64,000 nucleotides of DNA, from assembly GCF_040207125.1 (NCBI RefSeq), contig NZ_CP157940.1:1860001-1924000 (forward strand), written 5' to 3'. The translations under genes were made by a program, and so were the position numbers. Positions 25,608-35,134 of this stretch are shown here, in pieces. The DNA comes from Lacrimispora sp. BS-2 (GTDB lineage Bacteria > Bacillota > Clostridia > Lachnospirales > Lachnospiraceae). Within the stretch, counting starts at the first letter, position 1; every line of letters starts with the position of its first letter. Below the pieces are notes generated by a model. That model was not told the DNA's origin. It saw only the letters and a list, made by a program, of their open reading frames with translations, and made no database searches.

Positions 25608-26219
25608 CTAACGGTCAATATTGTGCACGTAATACAATGCGGCATTGACGGCATTGGTTACTGCGCTTGATGTAATGGTAGCTCCGCTGATGGCATTGAT
25701 CTCTCCATCACCGGCATTGCCGGATTTAGTAACGGTAAGGGATTCCTGGTTTTTTCCTGCATACTGACCCTTAAATGCCGGTTCCTTTGCCTTTAAGCCA
25801 AGACCCGGGGTATCACTGATCGCAAGAAATTCAATGCCGTTAATGGATCCATCTTCTTTGATACCAACGGAAATTTGTACAACTCCGCTGTAGCTGTCAT
25901 CGGAATGAGAGGTAATCACATAACCCTGGACACTCCCGCTTCCATCTACTGCTTGAAAAGCATTGTCCACGCCGACTTTTCCAAAATTCTGGGAAAGCAG
26001 TTCTGTGTTACAGGTTTCTATCGCCGCTTCCATCTTTTCATCCGATATAAAATCAGCCGCTTCCGGAAATACCTTCTTATATGCCGCCAGATTGGCTGCC
26101 TCAGTTGCTTTATCAATGGGATCCTTTGTAATCTGATAAGCGCCGCCCAGCAAAAAGCCGGAAATCAGAGTGATCACAAACAAAATCAATGCGTCCTTCA
26201 TATATCCGCCGTTTTTCAT
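25608..26219 (-). CDS. rnfG: Rnf complex subunit G (FMN-binding)
   Basis: The 203-residue protein has one N-terminal membrane helix and an FMN-binding domain. The covalent FMN attachment motif SGAT is in NAISGATITSSAV near the C-terminus. The ATG at 26217-26219 lies 9 bases after GGAGG; an upstream in-frame start would overlap rnfD. Confidence 0.93.
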   Translation of the reverse strand: MKNGGYMKDALILFVITLISGFLLGGAYQITKDPIDKATEAANLAAYKKVFPEAADFISDEKMEAAIETCNTELLSQNFGKVGVDNAFQAVDGSGSVQGYVITSHSDDSYSGVVQISVGIKEDGSINGIEFLAISDTPGLGLKAKEPAFKGQYAGKNQESLTVTKSGNAGDGEINAISGATITSSAVTNAVNAALYYVHNIDR

Positions 26220-26220
26220 C

Positions 26221-27144
26221 TTACTTTCCCTCCTTTCCAAATGCTACCGGAATAGAGATCTTCTCAATCAGAGGCACCAGAATGTTGCCGATGATGATGG
26301 CATAGGAAACGCCTTCCGCAGAACCGCCGAAAAGACGGAATAATCCGGTCAGCACGCCTAAAAGAACGCCGAAAAGGATCTGTCCCTTTGGAGTGATGGG
26401 GCTGGTCACATAATCGGTAGCCATGAAGAATGCACCGAAGATAAGACCGCCGCCGCATAAATGAGTCAGCACGAACATGAGATCATGCTGGCCGAAAATA
26501 AATACGAATGCTGCAAAAGTGATCAGATAAGCTGCCGGGATCTTTATGGAAATCACTTTTCTGAACAAAAGGTAAGCTGCACCCAAGAGCAGGGCAATCA
26601 CAGATACCTCACCAATGGTTCCTGAAATTTTCCCGATAAACATGGATGTTATATCAACTGCTTCTCCCGCCTTTAATGCAGCAAGGGGAGTAGCCCCTGA
26701 AACTGCGTCACTATATGTAAAGTCAGTCATCTTACCTGCAAAAGAAATAAGCAGGAAACATCTTGCTGCCAGGGCCGGATTCATAAAGTTCTGGCCCACG
26801 CCGCCGTAGAGCTGCTTTACCACGATAATGGCAAATACACCGCCCAGAAACGGAATCCATAAAGGAATGGCCGGAGGCATATTAAGGCCCAGGATCATTC
26901 CTGTCACCAGGGCACTTCCATCGCTCACGGTAATGGGTTTTCCCATAAGGAATTCAAATACATATTCACTAAGAACACAGGATAATACACTGATCAGTAA
27001 AATCAGCGCCGCTTTCACCCCGAACTGATATACACCATACGCAGACGCAGGAATCATGGCAATGGCAACATCCAGCATAATATTCTGTGTTGTAACCTGA
27101 TCCCTGACGTGAGGTGATGATGATACGTTTAACAATTTACTCAT
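26221..27144 (-). CDS. rnfD: Rnf complex subunit D
   Basis: The 307-residue membrane protein has eight to ten helices and the FMN-threonine motif SGAT in DAVSGATPLAAL, as in RnfD/NqrB. SDGSALVTGMILGLNMPP is a family signature. The gene directly abuts rnfG with a single base between. Confidence 0.94.
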   Translation of the reverse strand: MSKLLNVSSSPHVRDQVTTQNIMLDVAIAMIPASAYGVYQFGVKAALILLISVLSCVLSEYVFEFLMGKPITVSDGSALVTGMILGLNMPPAIPLWIPFLGGVFAIIVVKQLYGGVGQNFMNPALAARCFLLISFAGKMTDFTYSDAVSGATPLAALKAGEAVDITSMFIGKISGTIGEVSVIALLLGAAYLLFRKVISIKIPAAYLITFAAFVFIFGQHDLMFVLTHLCGGGLIFGAFFMATDYVTSPITPKGQILFGVLLGVLTGLFRLFGGSAEGVSYAIIIGNILVPLIEKISIPVAFGKEGK

Positions 27145-27155
27145 GCTTCCTCCTC

Positions 27156-28478
27156 CTACGCTTTCTTTCTGCTTGCCGCAACTTCTCTGCGCATTTCTTT
27201 AAATGCCTGGGTAAGAGGTCTTCTGGCCGGGCAGATATATGCACAGCAGCCGCATTCGCAGCATTCCATGCCATTTAATTTTACAAACCGTTCCATGTCA
27301 GACCGTTCCGCCGCATCCATAATCATCTGCGGAACAATATTGCCCGGACATACCTTTACGCATCGTCCGCAGCGGATGCAGGCGCTAGGCGCATTACATG
27401 CCACCTCGTCTATTGTCAGACAGGTAAGGGCTGAGGAAGTCTTTGTGACAGGAATATTAAAGTTAAACAAAGCCTGCCCCATCATAGGGCCTCCGGAAAT
27501 CACCTTTTCAGGTTCCGTCTTAAAGCCGCCGGAAGCCTCTAAAAGCTCGGTGTAGCTGGTCCCGGTCCGAACATTATAATTCTGGGGATTTGCTATCGCA
27601 TCACCGGTCACCGTAATGATACGGCGGATCAGAGGAATGCCCTTTGCGACCGCATTATAAATAGAAATCACCGTATCCACATTGTCTACCATGCAGCCTG
27701 CATCTGCCGGAAGCATGGTGGAATTAATCTTTCTTCCTGTTACGGCATAGATCAGAGTACGCTCACCGCCCTGGGGATATTTGGTTTGTAAAGGACAGAC
27801 AGTAATCCTTGGTTCGTCCTTTACAAACTCTGTCATGAGTTTGATCGCTTCCGGTTTGTTGCTCTCAATGCCGATCACGCCCTTTGCATTGTCAAACAAC
27901 TGAAGGATTATGTTAAGCCCTTTTATGATGCTCTCCGGCTCTTCCAACATCATCCGGTAATCAGAAGTTAAGTACGGCTCGCATTCCGCACCGTTGACAA
28001 TGATGGTGTCGATCTTTGATTCATCCTTTGGCGTCAGCTTCACATGAGTTGGAAATCCGGCGCCGCCAAGACCTACAACTCCTGCTTCTTTTACAAGATT
28101 CCTGATCTCTTCCTTTGATAAGGTCTTCGGATCACGCTCTTTGCCGAATCCGTCCACCGTCTGATACTTCCCGTCGTTTTCAATGATAATCGACGGAACC
28201 ATAGAGCCATTAGCAACCATTCTTGGTTCAATGGTTTTTACCGTTCCTGAAACAGAACTGATTACGCAGGCAGAAATAAAGCCTCCCGGCTCCCCGATTT
28301 TCTGTCCAACCAGCACCTGATCTCCTGCCGCCACTAAAGGTTTCGCAGGCGCACCGATATGCTGGGATAAGGGGAACACCATCTCGCCTTTTGGCTGCAG
28401 CACTTGTACAGGTTTATTTTCCGACAGTTCTTTTCCTTCATAAGGATGAATGCCGCCTTTAAATGTAGCCAGACCCAT
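27156..28478 (-). CDS. rnfC: Rnf complex subunit C (NADH/flavin and Fe-S subunit)
   Basis: The 440-residue soluble subunit contains the glycine-rich flavin/NAD region GLGGAGFPTHVKL near residue 135, a SLBB-type domain, and two 4Fe-4S motifs CIRCGRCVKVCP and CCECGCCAYICP near the C-terminus. It is the site of NAD reduction. As the first gene of the operon, it is preceded by a 500-base non-coding region holding the operon's control signals. Confidence 0.95.
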   Translation of the reverse strand: MGLATFKGGIHPYEGKELSENKPVQVLQPKGEMVFPLSQHIGAPAKPLVAAGDQVLVGQKIGEPGGFISACVISSVSGTVKTIEPRMVANGSMVPSIIIENDGKYQTVDGFGKERDPKTLSKEEIRNLVKEAGVVGLGGAGFPTHVKLTPKDESKIDTIIVNGAECEPYLTSDYRMMLEEPESIIKGLNIILQLFDNAKGVIGIESNKPEAIKLMTEFVKDEPRITVCPLQTKYPQGGERTLIYAVTGRKINSTMLPADAGCMVDNVDTVISIYNAVAKGIPLIRRIITVTGDAIANPQNYNVRTGTSYTELLEASGGFKTEPEKVISGGPMMGQALFNFNIPVTKTSSALTCLTIDEVACNAPSACIRCGRCVKVCPGNIVPQMIMDAAERSDMERFVKLNGMECCECGCCAYICPARRPLTQAFKEMRREVAASRKKA

Positions 28479-28904
28479 TTAACTAACCCTCTTTCTCTAC
28501 AATTCTTTGTCTCTCCTGGCAAAATTTCAGCATTTTGCCACCTAAAACAGTATAACATAATTCGCAAACCGAAACAATGCATAAATACATATTGTATACT
28601 GTGTTCTATATACAATTCTCTTTATTTATCAGTACTATAACCTGGTTGAAAGCCCTATTATTTCGTTAATTAAATAACAATTTTTCAAAAAACAGATCCC
28701 ATAATGTTTTCATAAAAGCACAATTATTTTGCTTGTCATTTTGTAATTCCTGATAATCAGCCATTTTTTAACAGTGTTTTTAATTTTATACACTATTCTT
28801 TGTTAATTTTTTGTTGAATTTTTATGATTTATAAAAGCCTTTTGCCTGTTTCTATAGGTTAATATTGCCATCTCTCTTTTTATTTATTAGAAACTTTAAT
28901 AAAT
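28479..28904. other. AT-rich intergenic region upstream of rnfC
   Basis: No ORF with a ribosome binding site is visible. It should hold the rnf promoter, but I cannot choose one; TTGTAT and TATACA elements near 28590-28620 on the minus strand are candidates with poor spacing. Confidence 0.4.
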
Positions 28905-28972
28905 AAAAAGGAGCATTGTGAAAACGAAATTATGACTGACGCCATATCGCCGTTTTCTCCAATGCTCCTCCT
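28905..28972 (-). terminator. Terminator of the ABC exporter operon
   Basis: GGAGCATTG-GAAAACG pairs with CGTTTTC-CAATGCTCC over a long interrupted stem. On the minus strand it is followed by TTTTTATTTATT. Confidence 0.8.
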
Positions 28973-28997
28973 ATGGGTATGCAGACCGTTTTTTTGT

Positions 28998-30869
28998 TTA
29001 ATCCAGTTCCACTGCCCCGGTATAAAGCTGATAATACCTGCCTTTTTGTTTTAAAAGATCTTCATGGTCTCCCCGTTCAATGATCTCCCCGTTTTCCAAT
29101 ACCATGATGGCATTGGCGTTGCGCACTGTAGACAGGCGGTGGGCGATCACAAACGTGGTCCGGTCCGCCATAAGGCGGTCCATGCCCCGTTCAATATGCT
29201 TTTCCGTTCTGGTGTCCACGGAACTGGTCGCTTCATCAAGGATCAGAACCGGGGCCTTTGAAATAGCGGCCCTGGCAATGTTTAAAAGCTGCCTCTGCCC
29301 CTGGCTTAAGTTGGCCCCGTCGCCTTCCAGCACCGTGTCAAAGCCGGCAGGAAGCCTCATGATAAAGGAATAAGCAGAAGCCGTTTTGGCTGCCTGGATC
29401 ACCTCTTCATCCGTTGCATCAAGCCTTCCGTAACGGATGTTTTCCATCACGGTTCCTGTAAACAGATGGGTATCCTGAAGGACCATGGCAATATTACGGC
29501 GCAGATTTTCCCTCTTAATATGACGGATATCCACTCCGTCAATGGTAATCTCACCGCTCTGAATATCGTAAAAACGGTTCAAAAGATTTGTGATCGTGGT
29601 TTTGCCTGCTCCCGTAGAACCTACAAAAGCGATCTTCTGCCCTGGCTTTGCATAAAGGCTTATATCCTTTAAAATCACTTTGCCGGGATCATAACCAAAG
29701 GTCACATTCTTTAATTCTACATATCCATTCATCGGCTCCAGCTCCACCGCAGCTTCGCCATCTGCAGGCTCCGGATTCTCATCCATAATAGCAAATACCC
29801 GTTCTGCTCCCGCAAGGGCGGAGAATACATTGGTCACCTGCATGGACATCTCGTTGATCGGACGGCCAAACTGCCTGGAAAAGGTCAAAAATACGGTCAA
29901 TCCGCCCACATCAAAGCCCTTGAGCACACAAAGAAGTCCTCCGATGCATGCGGTCAGGATATAATTCAACTGGCTTAAATTTCCCATGACCGGCATCATC
30001 ACGCCTCCGAAAAACTGTGCATGGATCATGTTGTTCCTTAAATCTTCATTGAGGATCTCAAATTCTTCTTCTGCCACGTCTTCATGACAGAACACCTTTA
30101 CCACCCTCTGGCCGCTGATGATCTCTTCAATATATCCGTTTACGGCACCAAGGGAGCTTTGCTGGGCTGAGAAAAATTTCTGGCTTCTTGACGCCACAAA
30201 ACCGCCTAGCTTCATCATAACAGGTATCATGATCAAGGTCACCAGAGTCAGCCATATATTTGTATAGATCATAAGTACCAGGGTACCGATAATGCTCAAA
30301 GCTCCGGTAAAAAGCTGGACCAGGGTGCTGCTTAACATCTGGCCGATGGTATCCACATCATTGCTGAACCGGCTCATGAGATCACCGGTGTTATTGGTAT
30401 CATAAAACCGTACAGGCAGAGTCTGGATCTTGGCAAATAAATCATCCCTTATTTTTTGCAGGGCATTTTGCGCAACCGTCAGCATGATTCTGGATTGGAT
30501 ATAGTTGGCAATTACACTGATGAGATAAACGGTACCCATTATCCCAATGCCTTTTGCAAGGCCGATAGCGCTTCCCATTTCGCCGGACGGCGGCGCAATG
30601 TACTGATTAATGATGGGACGCAGCATATAAGAGGCGGCTAACATCGCAAGCGTACCTGCAATGACGCAGAAAAATGATGCTCCCATCAATAGTTTGTATT
30701 CATTTAAATATGACATGAGACGCCGAATGGTCGCCTTGGCATTCTTTGGAAGGCCGCCCTTTATCTGCCTGCCTCCTCCATGTCCGCCTGCGGGCCCCCG
30801 GTTCTTTGCCGGCTTAGAAGAGCGGCCATAACGCTTTTTTAAGCTTTCTATCCTTTTCTGCTTATCCAT
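28998..30869 (-). CDS. ABC exporter, fused permease-ATPase subunit 2 (heterodimeric multidrug type)
   Basis: The 623-residue half-transporter has a basic Gly-rich N-terminal extension (about 1-45), six membrane helices (about 60-330) and an ATPase domain with Walker A GSTGAGKT, signature LSQGQRQ and Walker B LILDEATSSVD. In heterodimeric exporters one subunit has degenerate ATP-site residues; here LSQGQ and the E after Walker B look functional. It starts within the stop of subunit 1 (TAATG), so the two are made together. A drug or lipid substrate is likely but unknown. Confidence 0.9.
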   Translation of the reverse strand: MDKQKRIESLKKRYGRSSKPAKNRGPAGGHGGGRQIKGGLPKNAKATIRRLMSYLNEYKLLMGASFFCVIAGTLAMLAASYMLRPIINQYIAPPSGEMGSAIGLAKGIGIMGTVYLISVIANYIQSRIMLTVAQNALQKIRDDLFAKIQTLPVRFYDTNNTGDLMSRFSNDVDTIGQMLSSTLVQLFTGALSIIGTLVLMIYTNIWLTLVTLIMIPVMMKLGGFVASRSQKFFSAQQSSLGAVNGYIEEIISGQRVVKVFCHEDVAEEEFEILNEDLRNNMIHAQFFGGVMMPVMGNLSQLNYILTACIGGLLCVLKGFDVGGLTVFLTFSRQFGRPINEMSMQVTNVFSALAGAERVFAIMDENPEPADGEAAVELEPMNGYVELKNVTFGYDPGKVILKDISLYAKPGQKIAFVGSTGAGKTTITNLLNRFYDIQSGEITIDGVDIRHIKRENLRRNIAMVLQDTHLFTGTVMENIRYGRLDATDEEVIQAAKTASAYSFIMRLPAGFDTVLEGDGANLSQGQRQLLNIARAAISKAPVLILDEATSSVDTRTEKHIERGMDRLMADRTTFVIAHRLSTVRNANAIMVLENGEIIERGDHEDLLKQKGRYYQLYTGAVELD

Positions 30870-32608
30870 TATGCACCCGCCTCCTTTTCCTGGTCTCTCT
30901 GGGAATAATAAATTTCCTGATAAGCCTCGGAGGACTCCAGCAGTTCTTCATGGGCCCCCATGCCTACGATCTGTCCGTCATCAAGGACGATGATCTTATC
31001 CGCATTTTCCACGGACCCGATGCGCTGGGCAATGATGAATTTGGTAGTATTCTTTAAAGTAGTCTGAAAGCACTGGCGGATACGGGCTTCCGTTGCCGTG
31101 TCCACAGCAGAGGTGCTGTCATCCAGAATCAGTATTTTCGGTTTCTTTAGGAGAGCTCTGGCAATACAAAGTCTTTGCTTCTGGCCGCCGGATACATTGG
31201 AACCTCCCTGGCCCAAATCCGTGTTATATCCAGCCTCAAAGTTAGAAACAAAGCCATCGGCCTGGGCGCTTTCCGCCATAAGGGCTATTTCTTCCATAGT
31301 GGCATTTTCGTCTCCCCAACGGAGATTTTCTTCAATGGTTCCTGAAAAAAGGACATTCTTCTGTAAAACCATTCCAACGCCTTCCCTTAGGTTTCTGATG
31401 GAATAATCCCTTACGTCAATGCCATCCACCAGAACTTGTCCTTCATCCGCATCGTAAAGACGGGGAATCATCTGTACAAGAGAGGTCTTTCCGCTTCCTG
31501 TGGAGCCAATGATTCCAACGGTTTCTCCAGGCTCCGCCGTAAAATTAATGCGCTTTAAGACCATTGCATCCATTCCCTTTATATACTGGAAGGAAACATT
31601 CCGGAATTCCACTTTTCCTTCCGTGACCTGGGCGGATTTTTCTGTTGCATCTTCATCGGTCAAATCGATTTCTGTATCCAGAACCTCTTTGACACGCCTT
31701 AAGGAAGCCATGGCTCTGGAAGCCTGCAAAAATACCATGGATAAGAGCATCAGGGACATAAGAATCTGGACAATGTAGGTGGTAAACGCCGTAAGATCAC
31801 CTACAGGCATCTTTCCTGCGATAATGAGATTCCCTCCATACCACACCACTGCAAGGGTCGTGGCATTCATGGCAAGCATCATCACAGGCATGCTGGCTAC
31901 GACGATCTTCATGGCCTCAAGGCTGCCTTCCTTTAAATCCCGGTTAGTTGCCTGAAATTTCTTTTCCTCAAAATCTTCCCTGACAAAGGATTTAATGACG
32001 CGCACATTGGTCAAAGCCTCCTGCACGCCGGAGTTTAAGCGGTCGATCTTCTTTTGCATTGCCTCAAAACGCGGAAAAGCCGCCTTTAAAATAATAAAGA
32101 TGATCAGGATCAGTAATGGAATCACCGCCAAAAGTATTACCATCAACTGGCGGTTCATGAGATAGGCCATAATAAGGCCCCCGATCAGAAGGCCAGGAGC
32201 CCGGAACATCAGACGCAGGCTCAGCATCACCACATTTTGAATCTGCTGGATATCATTGGTCAGCCTGGTAACCAAAGATCCTGTGCTGAAATCATCAATA
32301 TTTTTAAAGGAAAACTGCTGGACTTTATGAAATACATCCTTTCTCAAGTCCGTGCTAAAGCAAATGGAAGCCTTAGAGGAAAAATAGGATGCCCCGATTC
32401 CTCCTGACGCCATAATAATAGCAATGGCGACCATTTTTCCTCCCATTTGTAAAATGTATCCTACATCTCTTGTGGCGACTCCGTTGTTGATGATCATGGA
32501 CGTCAGCCTGGGAAGCATGATCTCACCAAATACTTCCGTAAGCATTAAGAGGGGCGCCAGTATAAAGGCTCCCAGATACGGCCTGATATATTTCCAATAT
32601 CGTTTCAA
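30869..32608 (-). CDS. ABC exporter, fused permease-ATPase subunit 1 (heterodimeric multidrug type)
   Basis: The 579-residue half-transporter has six membrane helices and an ATPase domain with Walker A GSTGSGKTS, signature VSGGQKQR and Walker B LILDDSTSAVD. The Asp in place of the catalytic Glu (LDDS) marks it as the degenerate-site partner, as in LmrC- and YheI-type subunits. Start is a TTG (32606-32608) with AGAGAGG 9 bases upstream. It follows the MarR gene by 4 bases. Confidence 0.9.
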   Translation of the reverse strand: MKRYWKYIRPYLGAFILAPLLMLTEVFGEIMLPRLTSMIINNGVATRDVGYILQMGGKMVAIAIIMASGGIGASYFSSKASICFSTDLRKDVFHKVQQFSFKNIDDFSTGSLVTRLTNDIQQIQNVVMLSLRLMFRAPGLLIGGLIMAYLMNRQLMVILLAVIPLLILIIFIILKAAFPRFEAMQKKIDRLNSGVQEALTNVRVIKSFVREDFEEKKFQATNRDLKEGSLEAMKIVVASMPVMMLAMNATTLAVVWYGGNLIIAGKMPVGDLTAFTTYIVQILMSLMLLSMVFLQASRAMASLRRVKEVLDTEIDLTDEDATEKSAQVTEGKVEFRNVSFQYIKGMDAMVLKRINFTAEPGETVGIIGSTGSGKTSLVQMIPRLYDADEGQVLVDGIDVRDYSIRNLREGVGMVLQKNVLFSGTIEENLRWGDENATMEEIALMAESAQADGFVSNFEAGYNTDLGQGGSNVSGGQKQRLCIARALLKKPKILILDDSTSAVDTATEARIRQCFQTTLKNTTKFIIAQRIGSVENADKIIVLDDGQIVGMGAHEELLESSEAYQEIYYSQRDQEKEAGA

Positions 32609-32612
32609 GTTA

Positions 32613-33116
32613 TCAATCCTCTCTTTCTGTCATGTCCTTTTCCAAAGGAATCTGTGATAAATTATCATAAATACGGTCCAGATATTGCCCCATGACAGCC
32701 AATTCCTCCTTTGAAAAATCACGGAACATACGTTCTTCTGCGTTGTGAAAAAATTCCCGGCTGTGCTCTACCATGTGTTTTCCTTTTTCCGTCAGGCAAA
32801 GCTTATTCATCCGGTTATCTTCCTGATCAACTGCCCTGGTGATGTATCCCCCTTTTTCCAGCTTCTTTACCGATACCGCTATGGTGGCAGTGGATACATA
32901 AAGGCGTTCTGCAATCTCCTTCTGGGATATATTGGAGTGGTCGGAAAGCATCATAAGAATCTGATGCTGGCTGCGGTATACTCCTGTCTGTCTCAGACGC
33001 TCATCTAGGATATAACGGTACAGCTTCATGATCCTCATATATCTCACTATCACGCTGTGGGTTAGTGATAGCTCTCCCTTCAATCCTTTATCCCGGAACG
33101 GGCACATTGGTCTCAT
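32613..33116 (-). CDS. MarR-family transcriptional regulator
   Basis: The 167-residue protein has a MarR winged helix (about residues 40-110; ISQKEIAERLYVSTATIAVSVKKLEKGGYI) flanked by dimerisation helices. It is the first gene of the exporter operon and probably its local repressor. The ATG at 33114-33116 is used; an in-frame TTG 6 bases upstream has a closer ribosome binding site and is possible. Inverted repeats lie between its promoter and start. Confidence 0.87.
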   Translation of the reverse strand: MRPMCPFRDKGLKGELSLTHSVIVRYMRIMKLYRYILDERLRQTGVYRSQHQILMMLSDHSNISQKEIAERLYVSTATIAVSVKKLEKGGYITRAVDQEDNRMNKLCLTEKGKHMVEHSREFFHNAEERMFRDFSKEELAVMGQYLDRIYDNLSQIPLEKDMTERED

Positions 33117-33135
33117 TTGCAAACAGTCTCCTCTC

Positions 33136-33162
33136 TGTTAGCCTCCTAACAATTAGCTAATT
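33136..33162. promoter_or_regulatory. Operator candidates for the MarR regulator
   Basis: Two dyads lie side by side: TGTTAG-CCTC-CTAACA (33136-33151) and the perfect palindrome AATTAGCTAATT (33151-33162). Both are just downstream of the promoter at 33174-33202. Confidence 0.55.
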
Positions 33163-33173
33163 AACTATATAGG

Positions 33174-33202
33174 AGTATATCACCCCGTACCCCGGTTTGC
33201 AA
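33174..33202 (-). promoter_or_regulatory. Promoter of the marR-ABC exporter operon
   Basis: TTGCAA (33197-33202) and TATACT (33174-33179) on the minus strand with a 17-base spacer. Confidence 0.6.
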
Positions 33203-33306
33203 CCAAAAAAGTTTGAAAATTTTGTGAATTTTCTTACTATCATTTCCCATTTTTAAGCTTCCATTCCCATGTCCCAAAAACTTTTGTGCCTTCCTGTCCA
33301 TAAGAT

Positions 33307-33933
33307 TCACTTCACCCGTTCTATTTCTTTTGGAATCTCCATGGAATTGGACAACTTAAGCATCTGATTCCCCAGTTCCAAGTACTCCCTGCTGCTTAAG
33401 TCCTTGATCGGCCTTTGCTTTTCATATAACTCATGCATTTTCCCATTCTTTACTGAAAAGCTTTCCGGTGTATGATACTGTAACTCAAAAATCTGGCCGT
33501 CAGGTGAGCGTAAGGTGGTGTTGATTCCCTTATAAGGACTCTGCCTGTCAAGCCAGTAATTTTTAATTTCTATGGTTTGATATCCTAATTCCCAATAAAG
33601 CTCCATTGCTGTTAATGCTTTCCCTGCAAGCTCTTCTGCGGAAGCCGTATAGGTATATCTCAATATGTCTTTTATCTCATACACCTGGAAGCCCCTGCCA
33701 TATTTTCTTTGAATCTTTTCCAAATAGGAATCCCTGGATTTTATGCGGTTTTCCTCACCTGCCATATCCATTCCTGCCCGCCTTGCCATTGCCCTGACCT
33801 GCCTTGTAATTTTAGGTTCACATTCCGCAGCCCTGTAGTAACAGTACATTCCTTTTATCCGAGGCCTGATGACCCCATAATCATACCGCTTTTCATACGG
33901 AAGACGGTTCCGCCATATTTTCTCCCCGCGCAT
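33307..33933 (-). CDS. RelA/SpoT-like nucleotidyltransferase-fold protein
   Basis: The 208-residue protein resembles the isolated RelA/SpoT fold. DILRYTYTASAEEL fits the first catalytic strand region, and YKGINTTLRSPDGQIFELQYHT fits the YRGIH...EiQvhT block. The N-terminal 80 residues are basic. It lacks HD, TGS and ACT domains, and key synthetase residues look altered, so it may be inactive, toxin-like or specific for another substrate. It has its own start with AAAGGA upstream and no obvious operon partner. Confidence 0.6.
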   Translation of the reverse strand: MRGEKIWRNRLPYEKRYDYGVIRPRIKGMYCYYRAAECEPKITRQVRAMARRAGMDMAGEENRIKSRDSYLEKIQRKYGRGFQVYEIKDILRYTYTASAEELAGKALTAMELYWELGYQTIEIKNYWLDRQSPYKGINTTLRSPDGQIFELQYHTPESFSVKNGKMHELYEKQRPIKDLSSREYLELGNQMLKLSNSMEIPKEIERVK

Positions 33934-34093
33934 TGCTCTGAATTTCCTTTGACATTTTTTATCATATCATTCAGTATATGCCCCATCCCCCGAAATTGTT
34001 CCTGCATTATCACCTGGCCAGGCAAAAAACTGCAGCCGGATATTTATGTAAAAGCGAAGGCCTGAACCTATTCAGACCTCCGCTCTCCTATCT

Positions 34094-34315
34094 CTATTCA
34101 CAATTATCTTCTTCATTGCCCCAGCAGCAGTGACAGCGGGGATCATTACACCCAGCTCTGAAACCGGCACAGAACGCTCTTCTTCTTTCCTCTTCACATG
34201 CATCGCGTACACCTTCACAGTCGCGGCAATTGCATCTACATCTACAGTTACAGCCACAGTTACATCTGCAGTTACATCTGCAGTTATTCCAGCAGCCTCC
34301 GAAAAAACAGCACAT
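34094..34315 (-). CDS. Small Cys-rich protein with CRCNC repeats
   Basis: The 73-residue protein has about 18 cysteines, arranged largely as CxC pairs in a short repeat (CRCNCRCNCGCNC), followed by an acidic/basic helix and more Cys (CHCCWG). An AGGGG site lies 7 bases before the ATG. No leader peptide motif or modification enzymes are nearby, so a metal-binding or structural (for example spore-coat) protein is more likely than a peptide product. Similar unnamed proteins occur in Lachnospiraceae. Confidence 0.65.
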   Translation of the reverse strand: MCCFFGGCWNNCRCNCRCNCGCNCRCRCNCRDCEGVRDACEEERRRAFCAGFRAGCNDPRCHCCWGNEEDNCE

Positions 34316-34419
34316 ATTCACACCCCTCTTTTCTTTAATTATACTATATTATATGGGACACATAGACAAGGTGTGAAATCCGCCATTTCACGGTTATTCT
34401 GGTTTAAAAGATCCTGACT

Positions 34420-35133
34420 TTACTCTACTCCCGCGGCCGTATTCAGTGCCAGTTCCATCATCCTGGAAAAACCGGTCTGGCGTTCCTCCGGTGATATGGA
34501 AAGTCCCTGGAGAATATGATCAGATACCGTCAGGATGCATAAAGCCTTTTTACCCGCACGGGCTGCATTCATGTAAAGTGCTGCTGACTCCATTTCAACT
34601 GCCATAACCCCCATCTTAGCCCAAGAATTATTGACCCATGGGTCAGCATTGTAAAATACGTCGGAAGATAGAACATTACCCACAACAGGTGTGATTCCCA
34701 GACATTCAGCCTCCTTTACCGCTCTTTCAAGAAGCCGGTAATCACCAATAGGGGCAAATGTTCCCTTTAAACCATACTGATATGCATAATTTGAATCGGT
34801 GCAGGCACCCATTGCGATTATAATATCGCGAACCTTTATCCGATCGGAAATAGCTCCTGCTGAACCGATTCGCATAATCTGATCCACATCATAGTGATTG
34901 AACAGTTCATAGGAATAGATGCCTATAGAAGGCATTCCCATTCCTCCTCCCATAACAGATATACGCTTTCCCTTATAAGTCCCTGTATACCCGAACATAT
35001 TCCTTACTGTATTAAAGCATACAACATCATCCAGATATGTCTCTGCAATAAATTTGGCGCGCAGGGGATCCCCAGGCATTAAAACCGTCTTTGCAATATC
35101 CCCTTTTTCTGCTCCGTTATGTGGTGTTCCCAT
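34420..35133 (-). CDS. deoD: Purine nucleoside phosphorylase, DeoD type
   Basis: The 237-residue enzyme splits purine nucleosides with phosphate into base and (deoxy)ribose 1-phosphate. MPGDPLRAKFIAE is the phosphate-binding start, GMGMPSIGIYSYELF the conserved loop, and AVEMESAALY holds the ribose-binding Met-Glu; DHIL near the C-terminus has the catalytic Asp. AAGGGAG precedes the ATG. It is the last gene of the nucleoside transporter-sulfatase operon, one base after the sulfatase stop. Confidence 0.93.
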   Translation of the reverse strand: MGTPHNGAEKGDIAKTVLMPGDPLRAKFIAETYLDDVVCFNTVRNMFGYTGTYKGKRISVMGGGMGMPSIGIYSYELFNHYDVDQIMRIGSAGAISDRIKVRDIIIAMGACTDSNYAYQYGLKGTFAPIGDYRLLERAVKEAECLGITPVVGNVLSSDVFYNADPWVNNSWAKMGVMAVEMESAALYMNAARAGKKALCILTVSDHILQGLSISPEERQTGFSRMMELALNTAAGVE

Positions 35134-35134
35134 A

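Noticed and set aside
34094..34315. Lanthipeptide or sactipeptide precursor
   Set aside because: No modification enzyme, leader-type sequence or exporter lies next to it; the radical SAM gene at 44.7 kb is a sulfatase maturase.
34373..34391. Terminator after deoD
   Set aside because: GTGAAAT/ATTTCAC forms a short hairpin, but no T tract follows on either strand.
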